Shown piece after piece: positions 1-9,923 of a stretch of 64,000 bases of DNA. Made by a program: the position numbers and the translations under genes. The stretch's first letter is position 1, and the number at the start of each line of letters is the position of its first letter. Location: contig CACYHC010000006.1 of NCBI GenBank assembly GCA_902774145.1, forward strand, positions 1-64,000, in the 5' to 3' direction. This stretch comes from an uncultured Bacteroidia bacterium (GTDB taxonomy: Bacteria; Bacteroidota; Bacteroidia; Bacteroidales; UBA932). The notes under the pieces are model-generated. The model was not told where the DNA came from. It made no database searches and saw nothing but the letters and a program-made list of their open reading frames with translations.

Positions 1-306
1 TAAAAAGTGCGACCTTTTTGCGCTTTATCTTGAAAAATTTCACAGATAAAGTACATTTAGTTCACACTTTTATAACTAACCATTAGCTCAAAAAATCATA
101 CTTTACAAGAAATTAAATTTCTTGCAAAAATAAGCCGCCATTTTCCGCCCCAAGGGACAATTTCGACCCAAAACCAATTTCCGCCTCAGGCCAAAAAAGC
201 ACCCAAAAAAGGCAACTTTTTGAGAATCCAACATAAAATCAAGGAAAACATTTTGAGAATCCAGCAAAAGGCGGAAGGGGCTGTTTTGAACTATTTACGG
301 GTAATT
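1..306. other. Gene-free left edge with operator-like palindrome and direct repeats
   Basis: This stretch lies downstream of metG and holds no convincing gene. It is AT-rich compared with the coding DNA. Three things stand out: a TAnnTTTG-type -7 box reading leftwards (125-132), a perfect inverted repeat at 106-124 (arms CAAGAAAT/ATTTCTTG), and a 13-base direct repeat TTTTGAGAATCCA at 218-230 and 251-263. No intrinsic terminator with a strong stem and U-tract was found behind metG. The region probably contains the long leader of a minus-strand gene lying beyond position 1. Confidence 0.6.
106..132 (-). promoter_or_regulatory. Putative promoter with overlapping palindromic operator for a gene left of the window
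   Basis: On the minus strand TATTTTTG (125-132) matches the Bacteroidota -7 consensus TAnnTTTG. Immediately downstream, where the transcript would start, lies the perfect palindrome CAAGAAAT-TAA-ATTTCTTG (106-124). A palindrome at the start site is a typical repressor-site position, but no regulator can be named. No good TTTG -33 element was found at the usual spacing, so the promoter call is tentative. Confidence 0.35.
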
Positions 307-2463
307 TCAGCCTATCTGGGCGCCGTTGGAGAGGACTTCCTGCGGCGTGAGGAAACGCATCTTCCCGTCGTTCTGGCGGGCCATCAGAATCATTCCCTTG
401 GATTCGATGCCGCGGATGACGCGCGGGGCAAGGTTCGCCAGGATGCAGATCTGCTTGCCGAGCATCTGCTCCGGCGTATAGAACTCCGCGATGCCGGAGA
501 CGATGGTCCGGCGGTCCATCCCCGTGTCGATGGTCAGTTTGAGCAGTTTGTCGGTCTTGGGCACCCGCTCCGCTTCCAGCACGGTGGCGGTACGGATATC
601 CATTTTTTCAAAATCCTCGAAACTGCATTCCGCCTTCTGCGGCGTCACGCGGGCCGCCTCTTCGGCTTTCTTGGCGGCCTCCAGCTGCTTGCGGATGGCC
701 TCCAGCCGGTCCAGCTGCTTCTGGATAGCCTCATCCTCCACTTTCTCGAAAAGCAGTTTCGCCTCGCCGATGGCGTGGCCGGCGGGAAGGATATCGGCCC
801 GCCCGAGCAGATCCCAACGCAGCACCAGCCCTTCGGACGGGGCGGCACCGGTATGCAGGGCCGCCGCTTCGCCTTCGCGGAAGGTATTGACCGTCTCGGC
901 TTCGCCGCTGCGGTGGTCGGTTCCCGCATCGACGCCCACTTTCAACATTTCCCGCAGGCGCTCCGCGGCGAAGGGGGTAAAGGGCTCGAAGGCCAGCGCA
1001 AGGCTCGCGCAAATCTGCAGGGAAATATTCAGGATGGTTCCGGCGCGCTCCAGGTCGGTCTTGGCCACCTTCCAGGGCTCGGTATCGGAGATGTACTTGT
1101 TGCCCACGCGGGCAATCCCCATCGCATCCTTGAGCGCTTCGCGGAAACGGAAGGCGGAAAGGTTGGCTTCCATCGACGCACGCAGTTCCGGCAGGGCGGC
1201 GAGCGCCTCGCGGTCGATTTCCTGCAGCGGTCCGCACGCGGGGACGACGCCGCCGAAGTATTTGTGCGTCAGCACGACCGCCCGGTTCACGAAGTTGCCG
1301 AAAATCGCCACCAGTTCGCTGTTGTTGCGCTGCTGGAAATCTTTCCAGGAGAAGTCGTTGTCCTTGGTCTCCGGGGCGTTGGCCGTGAGCACATAGCGCA
1401 TCACGTCCTCCTTGCCCGGGAAATCGGCCAGGTACTCGTGCGCCCAGACCGCCCAGCCGCGGGAGGTGGAAATCTTGTCTCCCTCGAGGTTCAGGAACTC
1501 GTTGGCCGGCACGTTCTGCGGCAGGATATAGCCGCCGTGCGCCTTGAGCATCGACGGGAAGACGATGCAGTGGAAGACGATGTTGTCCTTGCCGATAAAG
1601 TGAATCAGCGAGGTATCGGCGTCCTTCCACCACTTTTCCCAGCTCTGCGGCAGGAGTTCCTGCGTATTGGAAATGTAGCCGATGGGCGCGTCGAACCAGA
1701 CATAGAGCACCTTGCCTTCCGCCCCTTCCACGGGCACGGGCACGCCCCAGTCCAGGTCGCGGCTCACGGCACGCGGCTGCAATCCGCCGTCGATCCAGCT
1801 CTTACACTGGCCGTACACATTCGTCTTCCATTCCTTGTGCCCGTCCAGAATCCACTCGGAAAGCCATTTCTCGTACTTGTCCAGCGGAAGATACCAGTGC
1901 GTGGTCTTTTTCTTCACGGGCGTGGCGCCGCTCAGGCGGGAATGCGGGTCGATGAGTTCTTCCGGACTGAGGGTGGAGCCGCACTTCTCGCACTGGTCGC
2001 CGTAGGCACCGGGATTTCCGCAACGCGGGCAGGTTCCGGCGATATAGCGGTCCGCCAGGAAGGTCTTCGCCTCCGGGTCATAGTACTGCTCGCTCTCGCG
2101 GGTGATGAAGGCCCCGTCGTCATAGAGCTTGCGAAAGAAATCCGAAGCGTTCTTCTCGTGCACCTTGGACGTGGTGCGGGAATAGATGTCAAAATTGATT
2201 CCGAGCCGGCCGAATGAGTCCTTGATGATGCCGTGGTACTTGTCCACGATATCCTGGGGCGTGCAGCCCTGCTCGCGGGCCTTGATGGTGATGGGCACGC
2301 CGTGCTCGTCCGATCCGCAGATAAAGAGCACGTCCTCCCCGCGCAGGCGCAGGTAGCGGACGTAAATGTCAGCAGGCACATAGACGCCGGCCAGGTGCCC
2401 GATATGGACGGGACCGTTGGCGTAGGGCAAGGCACAGGTGACAAGGGTTCTTTTCTTTTCCAT
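307..2463 (-). CDS. metG: Methionyl-tRNA synthetase
   Basis: Charges tRNA-Met with methionine in the cytosol. The 718-residue protein carries the class I signature HIGH at residues 20-23, a zinc-binding knuckle (CPRCG...CEKCG), a KMSKS-loop variant KISTS, and a C-terminal EMAP/Trbp111-type tRNA-binding domain that begins near [15 protein letters not shown]. Length and domain order are those of the dimeric MetG with a C-terminal extension, as in other Bacteroidota. It is the last gene of a tightly packed six-gene run (serC-serA-DUF1015-recQ-dnaG-metG) and starts 3 nt after the dnaG stop. No obvious terminator follows it. Confidence 0.97.
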   Translation of the reverse strand: MEKKRTLVTCALPYANGPVHIGHLAGVYVPADIYVRYLRLRGEDVLFICGSDEHGVPITIKAREQGCTPQDIVDKYHGIIKDSFGRLGINFDIYSRTTSKVHEKNASDFFRKLYDDGAFITRESEQYYDPEAKTFLADRYIAGTCPRCGNPGAYGDQCEKCGSTLSPEELIDPHSRLSGATPVKKKTTHWYLPLDKYEKWLSEWILDGHKEWKTNVYGQCKSWIDGGLQPRAVSRDLDWGVPVPVEGAEGKVLYVWFDAPIGYISNTQELLPQSWEKWWKDADTSLIHFIGKDNIVFHCIVFPSMLKAHGGYILPQNVPANEFLNLEGDKISTSRGWAVWAHEYLADFPGKEDVMRYVLTANAPETKDNDFSWKDFQQRNNSELVAIFGNFVNRAVVLTHKYFGGVVPACGPLQEIDREALAALPELRASMEANLSAFRFREALKDAMGIARVGNKYISDTEPWKVAKTDLERAGTILNISLQICASLALAFEPFTPFAAERLREMLKVGVDAGTDHRSGEAETVNTFREGEAAALHTGAAPSEGLVLRWDLLGRADILPAGHAIGEAKLLFEKVEDEAIQKQLDRLEAIRKQLEAAKKAEEAARVTPQKAECSFEDFEKMDIRTATVLEAERVPKTDKLLKLTIDTGMDRRTIVSGIAEFYTPEQMLGKQICILANLAPRVIRGIESKGMILMARQNDGKMRFLTPQEVLSNGAQIG

Positions 2464-2466
2464 AAC

Positions 2467-4404
2467 TTATTCTCTTCCTAATTTCATTTTGATTCTCCGC
2501 TGGGCGGCCTGCAATTTGATGATTTTCTGCATCATTTCCAGCTGCTCTTCCTCCCCTGCCCCTTCCAGCGACCGGTTCAGGCGGTTGATGCTGTCAAACA
2601 CCCGGCGTTCCATATAATAAAGGATGGCCCGCGGCACGAAAATGACGAGCCAGGAGGCGGGCGTCGTCAGCGCTTCTTCAAAGACCTTGACGCTCAGGCG
2701 GTATTTTTCCGTCGAGAACTGCGCGGCCAGCAGGGCGGAGGTGCGGTCTTCCCCGTCGAGCAGGGTCCGCAGGATGACATCCTGCGCGAGCCCCTGGTCA
2801 TAGAGCGCCATATAGGCGTCATATAGACGCCGGTACGCGGAGTTGGCGAACTGCGTACCGTCGGCTTCCAGCGCGTTCCGGATAAAGTCCGCCACACTGG
2901 GGTTGTCCGCCTCGTTGCCGGTACTGAATTCGGAGTCCGTCGGGAAGGCGAGGATATCGCAGCCGTGCGTCAGCAGGAAGCACAACAGGTCCGATTCGGC
3001 ACCCGCGAGCGTCACGTTCTCCAGGGGCAGTTCCAGCGGCTCCGACGCGCTCTGCGCCGGTTGCGGGGCTTCCGCGGGCAGCGCATTGCGGGGCCGTTCC
3101 GCTTCGGCGCGCAGGGTTTTCGTAATGCGCTCGAAGAGGATGTCGCGGCCGATATCGAAGCGCATTGCGACCGACTCCACATAGACCGAGCGTTTGATGG
3201 CATCGGGGATGCGCGCAATCGTATCGGCGATATCGTTGATCAGGTTGGCCTTCCGCAGAGGGTCCCCGCCGGCTTCGGCGAGCAGCAGGTCGGTCTTGAA
3301 AGAGATGAAATCCACGGAATGCTCCCGGATGTACGCTTCCACCTCCTCGCGCTCGCGGACGCGGCTGAAGGAATCGGGGTCTTCGCCCTCGGGCAGAAGG
3401 ACGATGTGCACGTTCATCCCCTCGGCGAGCACCAGGTCCAGTCCGCGGATGGCCGCCTTGATGCCGGCGGAGTCCCCGTCGTACATGATGGTCATGTTCT
3501 GGGTGAACTTGCGCACCAGGCGGATCTGCTCCACGGTCAGCGCCGTCCCGCAGGTCGCGACGACATTGGTAATCCCCTTCTGGTGCATCATCACCATATC
3601 GAGGTTCCCCTCGACGAGAATACATTCGTCCCGGCGGGCGATTTCCGTCTTGGCCTGATAGAGACCATACAGGACGCGGCTCTTTTTATAGATTTCCGTC
3701 TCGGGGGAATTGACGTATTTGGCGGGATTGTCCGCGCGCAGCGTGCGGCAGCTGAAGGCAATGACGCGGCCGCTCAGGGAGTGAATCGGGAAGGTGACCC
3801 GTTCCACGAACTTGTCCACCAGCGGACCGCCTTCCTCCTTGTGACGCACTAGGCCGGCTTCCAGCAGGTATTCTTCCTTGTATCCCGCCTGCCGGGCCGC
3901 ATCCAGCAGCGCCGTGCGCGACGAGGGCGCCCAGCCCAGGCCGAATTTGGCAATGCTCTCGTCGGTCAGCGCGCGGGAGCGGAAATAGGCGTAACCCACC
4001 GCCCGGCCCTCGCCGGAGCGCAACTGGTCCGCAAAGAACTTCTGCGCCCATTCGCTCGCAAGCAGCAGGCTTTCGCTGTGCTGGCGGCGGGCGATTTCCT
4101 CGGCGCTTTCCTCCTCTTCCCGGATTTCGATGTGGTATTTGCGGGCCAGATAGCGAAGCGCCTCCACATAGGAGGCGTGTTCGTGTTCCATCACAAAGCC
4201 CACCGCCGTTCCGGATTTCCCGCAGCCGAAGCACTTGAAAATCCCCTTGGAGGGCGTAACGTAAAAGGACGGCGTCTTCTCGTTATGGAAGGGACAGCAG
4301 GCCACGAAACTGGCGCCGCGACGCTTGAGCGCCACGAAATCGGACACGACATCCTCGATGCGGGCCGTGTCGAGAATCTGCTGCACCGTTTCCCTGGGAA
4401 TCAT
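2467..4404 (-). CDS. dnaG: DNA primase
   Basis: Synthesises RNA primers at the replication fork. The 645-residue protein has an N-terminal CHC2 zinc-ribbon (CCPFHNEKTPSF...FKCFGCG), the primase catalytic core with TOPRIM motifs (EGNLD and the acidic DGD in MYDGDSAG), and a C-terminal region that should contact the DnaB helicase. The start codon overlaps the recQ stop by 4 nt (ATGA), which implies translational coupling. Being downstream of recQ and upstream of metG rather than in an rpsU-dnaG-rpoD operon is different from the E. coli arrangement. Confidence 0.97.
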   Translation of the reverse strand: MIPRETVQQILDTARIEDVVSDFVALKRRGASFVACCPFHNEKTPSFYVTPSKGIFKCFGCGKSGTAVGFVMEHEHASYVEALRYLARKYHIEIREEEESAEEIARRQHSESLLLASEWAQKFFADQLRSGEGRAVGYAYFRSRALTDESIAKFGLGWAPSSRTALLDAARQAGYKEEYLLEAGLVRHKEEGGPLVDKFVERVTFPIHSLSGRVIAFSCRTLRADNPAKYVNSPETEIYKKSRVLYGLYQAKTEIARRDECILVEGNLDMVMMHQKGITNVVATCGTALTVEQIRLVRKFTQNMTIMYDGDSAGIKAAIRGLDLVLAEGMNVHIVLLPEGEDPDSFSRVREREEVEAYIREHSVDFISFKTDLLLAEAGGDPLRKANLINDIADTIARIPDAIKRSVYVESVAMRFDIGRDILFERITKTLRAEAERPRNALPAEAPQPAQSASEPLELPLENVTLAGAESDLLCFLLTHGCDILAFPTDSEFSTGNEADNPSVADFIRNALEADGTQFANSAYRRLYDAYMALYDQGLAQDVILRTLLDGEDRTSALLAAQFSTEKYRLSVKVFEEALTTPASWLVIFVPRAILYYMERRVFDSINRLNRSLEGAGEEEQLEMMQKIIKLQAAQRRIKMKLGRE

Positions 4405-6602
4405 GAAGCAATCTCACAAAGGAATTTGATGCGCACCAGGCGGATTTCCATCTCATCATAGTCCGCCCCCAGCGCCCGGATGGCATCCTCGACGGAATCC
4501 GATACCGCTTCGTTCTTGAAATAATCGTAGATTTCCTCCACGACCTCCTCGTCCAGGGCTTCCCGGATTTCGTAGTCGATATTGAGTTTGGTGCCGGTGG
4601 AGACAATGGACTCCATCTCGCTCACCAGGTCCTCGATTTCCATATCCCGCGCGGAGGCGATGTCCTCGAAGGACATCTGACGGTCCACACTCTTGATAAT
4701 GAAAATTTTATTCTCCGATTTGGTCGGCGCGGACTTCACCACGAAGTCATCCGGACGGCTGATCTCGTTCTCCTCCACATAGCGCTTGATGAGCTCGATG
4801 AAGGGGCCGCCGAACTTGCGGGCCTTCCCCTCGCCTACGCCCTGACACTTCTGCAGGTCTTCATAACTGACGGGGTAAAGGAGGGTCATATCCTCCAGCG
4901 CAGGGTCGCTGAAGATAATCCAGGGCTGGAGTTTGAGTTTGTGTGCCTGGGATTTGCGCAAATCCTTGAGCATCGAGAGCAGCGTCGCATCTCCGCCTCC
5001 GCCGGAAGCGGCAGCCGCCGTGGCGGCCACGCTCTCCTCGTCCTCCTCTTCTTCCACCGCCTTGGAGAACTGGCGGTCCTCCACCAGCTGCAGTTCGTAG
5101 GGATGTTTGAGGAATTCCCGGCCGGCGTCGGTCAGTGAAATCAGGCCGTAGGTTTCGATTTCCTTCTCCAGCAGGTGCAGGGTCAGTCCCTGGTGGATGA
5201 CCGTACACCAGAAACGGTCGCTGTGCGGGGCGCCTTTCCCGAAAAAGTCCAGTTTGTTGTGCTTGAAGGAGGCAATCATCGAATTGCTCACCCCCGCAAG
5301 GATGCAGGCCAGGTGGTCCGTCTTGAAATGCTCGGGAAGCGAGTCCACCAGCTGCAGCACCAGCTTCATCTCCGCCCTTCCGTCGAAGGTGGGACGCGGA
5401 TGCAGGCAGTTGTCGCAGGCCCCGCAGGAAGGGTGCCCGTAATCCTCGCCGAAGTAATTGAGCAGCAACTTCCGGCGGCACTGGCTCGATTCGGCGTAGG
5501 CCACCACCTCCGAGAGCAGTTGCCGGCTGATTTCCTGCTCGGCGATGGGCTTTCCCTGCATAAATTTCTCGAACTTGCGGATGTCCGAGTAGCTGTAGTA
5601 GGCGATACACTCGCCTTCCTGCCCGTCGCGACCGGCCCGTCCGGTCTCCTGGTAGTAGCTTTCTATGCTCTTGGGGATGTCATAATGGATGACGAAGCGC
5701 ACGTCGGGCTTGTCGATGCCCATTCCGAAGGCGATCGTCGCCACGATGACGTTCACCTCCTCCATCAGGAACTTGTCCTGGTTCTCGGCGCGCGTCTTGG
5801 CATCCAGCCCCGCGTGGTAAGGCAGCGCCTTGATGCCGTTGATGCAGAGCAGCGACGAGAGTTCCTCCACTTTCTTGCGGCTCAGGCAATAGACGATGCC
5901 CGATTTTCCCCGGTGCTGGTGGATATACTTGATGATGTCCTTCTCCGGCTCCAGCTTGTCCCGGATTTCATACACCAGGTTCGGGCGGTTGAAGGAGGAC
6001 TTGAAAATCGCCGCACCCGGAATACCCAGGGTCTTGAGAATGTCGCTCTGGACTTTCGGGGTGGCCGTCGCCGTGAGGGCGATGATCGGCGCGCGGCCGA
6101 TGGTGTCCACCAGGTTGCGGATGCGCCGGTACTCGGGGCGGAAATCGTGTCCCCACTCCGAGATACAGTGCGCTTCATCCACGGCGTAGAAGGAAATCTT
6201 CACGCCGCGCAACAGGTTGATGTTCTCTTCCTTGGTCAGGGACTCGGGCGCCACATAGAGGATTTTTGTGCGGCCGGCGAGCAGGTCCGCGCAGACCTCG
6301 TCGATCTGCATGCGGCTCAGCGAAGAGTTCAGAAAATGGGCCACGGAGTCCGTTCCGGCCTCGAAACTGCGGAGCAGGTCCACCTGATTTTTCATCAGGG
6401 CGATAAGGGGGGAAATCACGATGGCCGTTCCCTCCATCACCAGCGCGGGTAGCTGGTAGCAGAGGGATTTACCGCCGCCGGTAGGCATCAGCACAAAGGC
6501 GTCGCCTCCGCCGACCAGGTGCTCGATAATGCGCTCCTGGTCACCCTTGAAGGCGTCATAGCCAAAGAAGGCCTTCAGTGTTTCCCTAATCTGTTCCTGC
6601 AT
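4401..6602 (-). CDS. recQ: ATP-dependent DNA helicase RecQ
   Basis: A 3'-5' superfamily 2 helicase of recombination and repair. In the 733-residue sequence one sees Walker A (PTGGGKSLCYQ), the DEAH box in VDEAHCISEWGHDFRPEYRR, the helicase C domain with QETGRAGRDG, the RecQ zinc-binding domain (CRRKLLLNYFGE...CGACDNC), a winged-helix region, an HRDC domain (KCQGVGEGKARKFG) and a further acidic C-terminal tail of about 100 residues. It directly abuts the DUF1015 stop (0 nt) and overlaps dnaG by 4 nt. Confidence 0.95.
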   Translation of the reverse strand: MQEQIRETLKAFFGYDAFKGDQERIIEHLVGGGDAFVLMPTGGGKSLCYQLPALVMEGTAIVISPLIALMKNQVDLLRSFEAGTDSVAHFLNSSLSRMQIDEVCADLLAGRTKILYVAPESLTKEENINLLRGVKISFYAVDEAHCISEWGHDFRPEYRRIRNLVDTIGRAPIIALTATATPKVQSDILKTLGIPGAAIFKSSFNRPNLVYEIRDKLEPEKDIIKYIHQHRGKSGIVYCLSRKKVEELSSLLCINGIKALPYHAGLDAKTRAENQDKFLMEEVNVIVATIAFGMGIDKPDVRFVIHYDIPKSIESYYQETGRAGRDGQEGECIAYYSYSDIRKFEKFMQGKPIAEQEISRQLLSEVVAYAESSQCRRKLLLNYFGEDYGHPSCGACDNCLHPRPTFDGRAEMKLVLQLVDSLPEHFKTDHLACILAGVSNSMIASFKHNKLDFFGKGAPHSDRFWCTVIHQGLTLHLLEKEIETYGLISLTDAGREFLKHPYELQLVEDRQFSKAVEEEEDEESVAATAAAASGGGGDATLLSMLKDLRKSQAHKLKLQPWIIFSDPALEDMTLLYPVSYEDLQKCQGVGEGKARKFGGPFIELIKRYVEENEISRPDDFVVKSAPTKSENKIFIIKSVDRQMSFEDIASARDMEIEDLVSEMESIVSTGTKLNIDYEIREALDEEVVEEIYDYFKNEAVSDSVEDAIRALGADYDEMEIRLVRIKFLCEIAS

Positions 6603-7841
6603 CTAAAAGGTATGAATAAACAGTCCTGAACGGAGTTTCGGTTCGAACCAGGTGGTCTTCGGCGGCATAATGAGACCGGCGTCGGCGATGGCGATAAGCT
6701 GCGCCATCGATACCGGATACAGCGCGAACGCCACTTTCATCTCCCCGCTGTCCACGCGGCGCTTCAGTTCGCCCAGACCGCGCAGGCCGCCGACAAAGTC
6801 GATGCGTTTGTCAGTGCGCAGGTCGCCGATGCCCAGGATTGCGTCCAGCACGCGCTCGGAAAGGACCGTCACGTCCAGCACGCCGATGGGGTCCGCATCA
6901 TTGCAGCGGCCCTCGCGGGCTGTCAGCGAATACCACTGCCCTTCCAGATACATCGAGAAGTTGTGCAGCGCCGCCGGACGATAGACCTCCGACCCCTTGC
7001 ATTCCACCGTAAAATCTGCTTCCAGGGCCTTCAGGAAGGCCTCTGGTGAAAGACCGTTCAGGTCCTTCACCACGCGGTTGTAGTCGAGGATTTTCAACTG
7101 GCTCTCCGGGAAGCAGACCGCCATGAAGAAATTGTATTCCTTGTCGGTGCTGGCGGTGGGATCCGCCGCGCGGCGCTCCGCTCCCACGCGGGCGGCCGCC
7201 GCCGTACGGTGATGTCCGTCCGCCACGTAGAAGGCCTCCACCTCGCCGGTGAAGAGGGCGGTGATGCGTTCGACCGTCGCCGCGTCGTCGATCACCCAAA
7301 GGCGGTGACGGAAATCATTGTCGTCGATAAAGTCGTATTCCGGCGTACCGGCGGAAGCCTTTGCGACGATTCCCGCCAGCGCAGCATTGTCCTTGTAGGC
7401 AAAGAAGACCGGTTCGATGTTGGCGCTCTGGATGTTCACGTGCACCATCCGGTCGTCTTCCTTGTCCTTGCGGGTCAGTTCGTGCTTCTTGATGCGGCCG
7501 GAAGCATAGTCATCCGTATGGGCGCAAAGCACCAGGCCGTACTGCGTGCGTTCCCCCATCGTCTGGGCATAGACATAGTAGCAGGGCGCGGCATCCCGCA
7601 CCAGCCAGCCCCGGCGCTGCCAGGCCTTGAAATTCTCCACGGCCTTGTCATAGACGCGCGGGTCGTCCTCGGCGAGCATCGGCGCAAAGTCGATTTCCGG
7701 CTTGGTGATGTGCAGCAGGGACTTCTCTCCCGCCTGGGAAAGCGCCTCCTGCGAGTTCAGCACGTCATAGGGCGGGGCCGCCACCTCGGTGACGATGTTT
7801 TTCGGGGGCCGCAGCGCGGCAAAGGGCTTTACGCGTACCAT
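6603..7841 (-). CDS. DUF1015 family protein in the serine operon
   Basis: A 412-residue cytosolic protein of the DUF1015 family, biochemical role not established to my knowledge. The start chosen is the ATG at 7841 (MVRVKPFAALRP), 4 nt after the serA stop; a longer reading would run into serA. Family marks visible include the N-terminal APPYDV, the central KHELTRKDKEDDR and the motif DGHHRT at residues 208-213. The last resembles the GxHR signature of the ParB/sulfiredoxin fold, also found in the free-serine kinases SerK and SbnI. I infer a phosphotransfer or phosphatase role on phosphoserine from its position behind serC-serA; that is not shown. Confidence 0.85.
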   Translation of the reverse strand: MVRVKPFAALRPPKNIVTEVAAPPYDVLNSQEALSQAGEKSLLHITKPEIDFAPMLAEDDPRVYDKAVENFKAWQRRGWLVRDAAPCYYVYAQTMGERTQYGLVLCAHTDDYASGRIKKHELTRKDKEDDRMVHVNIQSANIEPVFFAYKDNAALAGIVAKASAGTPEYDFIDDNDFRHRLWVIDDAATVERITALFTGEVEAFYVADGHHRTAAAARVGAERRAADPTASTDKEYNFFMAVCFPESQLKILDYNRVVKDLNGLSPEAFLKALEADFTVECKGSEVYRPAALHNFSMYLEGQWYSLTAREGRCNDADPIGVLDVTVLSERVLDAILGIGDLRTDKRIDFVGGLRGLGELKRRVDSGEMKVAFALYPVSMAQLIAIADAGLIMPPKTTWFEPKLRSGLFIHTF

Positions 7842-7845
7842 AGGA

Positions 7846-8766
7846 TTACTTATTGACTTGGAAACGTTTGTCTCCGCTCTCGAAGAAAGCGACAATCTGG
7901 CGCGCGGCGGCAAGGCCGGCGTTGATGTTGGCCTCGGCGGTCTGCGCCCCCATCTTCTTGGGCGTAGCGAAGACGCGCAGGCCGAATTTCTCCTGCAGGG
8001 CGGCGAGATTGTCGGGCGCTACGTCCGCGGCATACTTGAGGTCCGGACGGTCCTCGAGCGCCTTTTCCAGGCCGGCCTCGTCGATGACCTCCTTGCGGGC
8101 GGTATTGATGAGGGTCGCACCCTTGGGCATCTTGGTAATGAGGTCGTAACCGATGCTGCGGATTGTCTCGGGCGTAGCCGGGATATGGATGCTCACATAA
8201 TCGCCCGTGGCATAGAGGTCTTCGAGGCTCGCGGCCGGCTGAGCGCCGCCTTCCTCGATTTTGGCGGGAGAAAGGAAGGGATCGATGGCCTTCACCTTCA
8301 TGCCGAGGGCCTTCGCCTTGGCGCCCACCAGACGGCCCACATTGCCGAAGGCCTGGATACCGAGGGTCTTGCCCTGGATTTCAGAGCCCGTGGCCGGGGT
8401 GAACTGGGTGCGTGCCATATAAATCATCATCGCAACGGCGAGTTCCGCCACGGCATTGGCATTCTGACCGGGGGTATTCATCACGACCACGCCCTTTTCC
8501 GTTGCAGCGGCAAGGTCCACATTGTCATATCCCGCACCGGCGCGCACCACTGTCTTGAGACGGGGGGCGGCGGCGATGACCTCGCGCGTCACTTTGTCCG
8601 AACGGATGATCATCGCGTCGGCATCGGCGGCGGCCTTCTCGAGGTCCGCCTGCTCCGCATATTTTTCCAGCAGCACCACTTCGTGGCCTGCGGCTTCAAG
8701 AATCTCACGGATGCCTTTCACGGCGACGGCCGCAAAGGGCTTCTGGGTGGCAATCAGTACTTTCAT
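7846..8766 (-). CDS. serA: D-3-phosphoglycerate dehydrogenase, short type
   Basis: First step of the phosphorylated serine pathway: oxidises 3-phosphoglycerate to phosphohydroxypyruvate with NAD. The 306-residue protein is the short form without ACT or regulatory domains. It has the substrate-side [12 protein letters not shown] motif with the catalytic Arg, an altered nucleotide-binding loop (AFGNVG rather than GxGxxG) and [13 protein letters not shown] with the catalytic Glu. The place of the usual catalytic His (TPHIG) reads TPKKMGAQ, Lys270-Lys271. From memory this substitution is shared with Bacteroides homologues, so it looks family-wide and not a local mutation. Lies 12 nt downstream of serC. 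Confidence 0.92.
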   Translation of the reverse strand: MKVLIATQKPFAAVAVKGIREILEAAGHEVVLLEKYAEQADLEKAAADADAMIIRSDKVTREVIAAAPRLKTVVRAGAGYDNVDLAAATEKGVVVMNTPGQNANAVAELAVAMMIYMARTQFTPATGSEIQGKTLGIQAFGNVGRLVGAKAKALGMKVKAIDPFLSPAKIEEGGAQPAASLEDLYATGDYVSIHIPATPETIRSIGYDLITKMPKGATLINTARKEVIDEAGLEKALEDRPDLKYAADVAPDNLAALQEKFGLRVFATPKKMGAQTAEANINAGLAAARQIVAFFESGDKRFQVNK

Positions 8767-8778
8767 CGCGCTTCCTCC

Positions 8779-9852
8779 TTACTTTTTCAGGTTCTCGAAT
8801 TCCTGCATCGCGGCCACGAGCGCCTCCACATCCTCCTGCGTACAGGCGTTGTAGAGCGAGGCGCGGAAACCGCCCACCGAGCGGTGTCCCTTGATGCCGA
8901 CCATCCCGCGCTCCTTGGCAAAGGCGAGGAACTCGTCCTGGAGATCCTCCTTGCCGGGCGCCATCACGAAGCAGACGTTCATGATCGAACGGTCTTCCTT
9001 GTCCGCAGTCCCCACGAAGAAGGGGTTGCGGTCAATCTCGGCGTACAGCGTCTCCGCCTTCTTCACGTCGATGGCGTGCATCGCGTCCACGCCGCCCATC
9101 GCCTTGAGCCACTTCAGCGTCTCGTTCATCACGAAGATGGAGAACACGGGCGGGGTATTGAACATCGAACCCTTGTCGATGTGGGTGCGATAATCGAGCA
9201 TCGTGGGGATATAGCGGCTGACCTTTCCGAGCGCATCCTTACGCACGATCGCGAAGGCGACGCCGGCAGGGCCCGCATTCTTCTGCGCACCCCCGTAGAT
9301 GAGCGCATACTTGCTGATGTCGATACGGCGGCTCAGGATGTCCGAGGACATATCGGCGATCAAGGGCACGGGGCTGTCGATATCGCCGTGCAGTTCGGTG
9401 CCGTAAATGGTGTTGTTGGTGGTGATGTGGAAATAGTCCGCATCGGCGGGAATTTCGTAATCCTTGGGAATGTAGCAGTAATTGCGGTCCGCCGACGAAG
9501 CGACGACCACCGCATTGCCGATGCCCTTGGCTTCCTTGTAGGCCTTCTTGGCCCAGACGCCGGTCTCCAGGTAGGCGCCCTTCTTCTCGAGGAAGTTCAT
9601 CGCCGCGCAGAGGAACTGCAGGCTCGCTCCGCCGCCGAGGAAAAGGGTTTCATAGTCATCGGGAATATTGAGCAGCTCTTTCCAATTCGCGCGGCACTCG
9701 TCCATCACGCTTTCCCACTCCTTGGTGCGGTGGGAGATGGAAATCAGGGAAACTCCCGTACCCTTGAAATCCTTGAGCGCTTCGACCGCAGCGTCGATCG
9801 CCACCTGCGGGAGCAGGCAGGGACCGGCATTGAAAACATGTACTTTTTTCAT
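8779..9852 (-). CDS. serC: Phosphoserine aminotransferase
   Basis: A PLP-dependent class V aminotransferase that converts phosphohydroxypyruvate plus glutamate into O-phosphoserine; it also serves pyridoxal phosphate synthesis. The 357-residue sequence has the typical N-terminus ([10 protein letters not shown]), the PLP-lysine motif [10 protein letters not shown] and the C-terminal [18 protein letters not shown]. It is the first gene of the six-gene operon and is preceded by a recognisable promoter (9893-9923). No phosphoserine phosphatase gene (serB) is present in this operon or elsewhere in the window. Confidence 0.97.
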   Translation of the reverse strand: MKKVHVFNAGPCLLPQVAIDAAVEALKDFKGTGVSLISISHRTKEWESVMDECRANWKELLNIPDDYETLFLGGGASLQFLCAAMNFLEKKGAYLETGVWAKKAYKEAKGIGNAVVVASSADRNYCYIPKDYEIPADADYFHITTNNTIYGTELHGDIDSPVPLIADMSSDILSRRIDISKYALIYGGAQKNAGPAGVAFAIVRKDALGKVSRYIPTMLDYRTHIDKGSMFNTPPVFSIFVMNETLKWLKAMGGVDAMHAIDVKKAETLYAEIDRNPFFVGTADKEDRSIMNVCFVMAPGKEDLQDEFLAFAKERGMVGIKGHRSVGGFRASLYNACTQEDVEALVAAMQEFENLKK

Positions 9853-9892
9853 TTTGTTAAATAAGTTAATATACTACCCTTGATTGGGACGA

Positions 9893-9923
9893 TAAAATTA
9901 CTGAATTATTCGGACATTTCAAA
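9893..9923 (-). promoter_or_regulatory. Promoter of the serC-serA-DUF1015-recQ-dnaG-metG operon
   Basis: Minus strand: TTTG (9920-9923), 19 nt spacer, TAATTTTA (9893-9900; one mismatch to TAnnTTTG). This is the expected Bacteroidota -33/-7 geometry. The -33 element overlaps the stop codon of the upstream YigZ gene. Confidence 0.55.
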
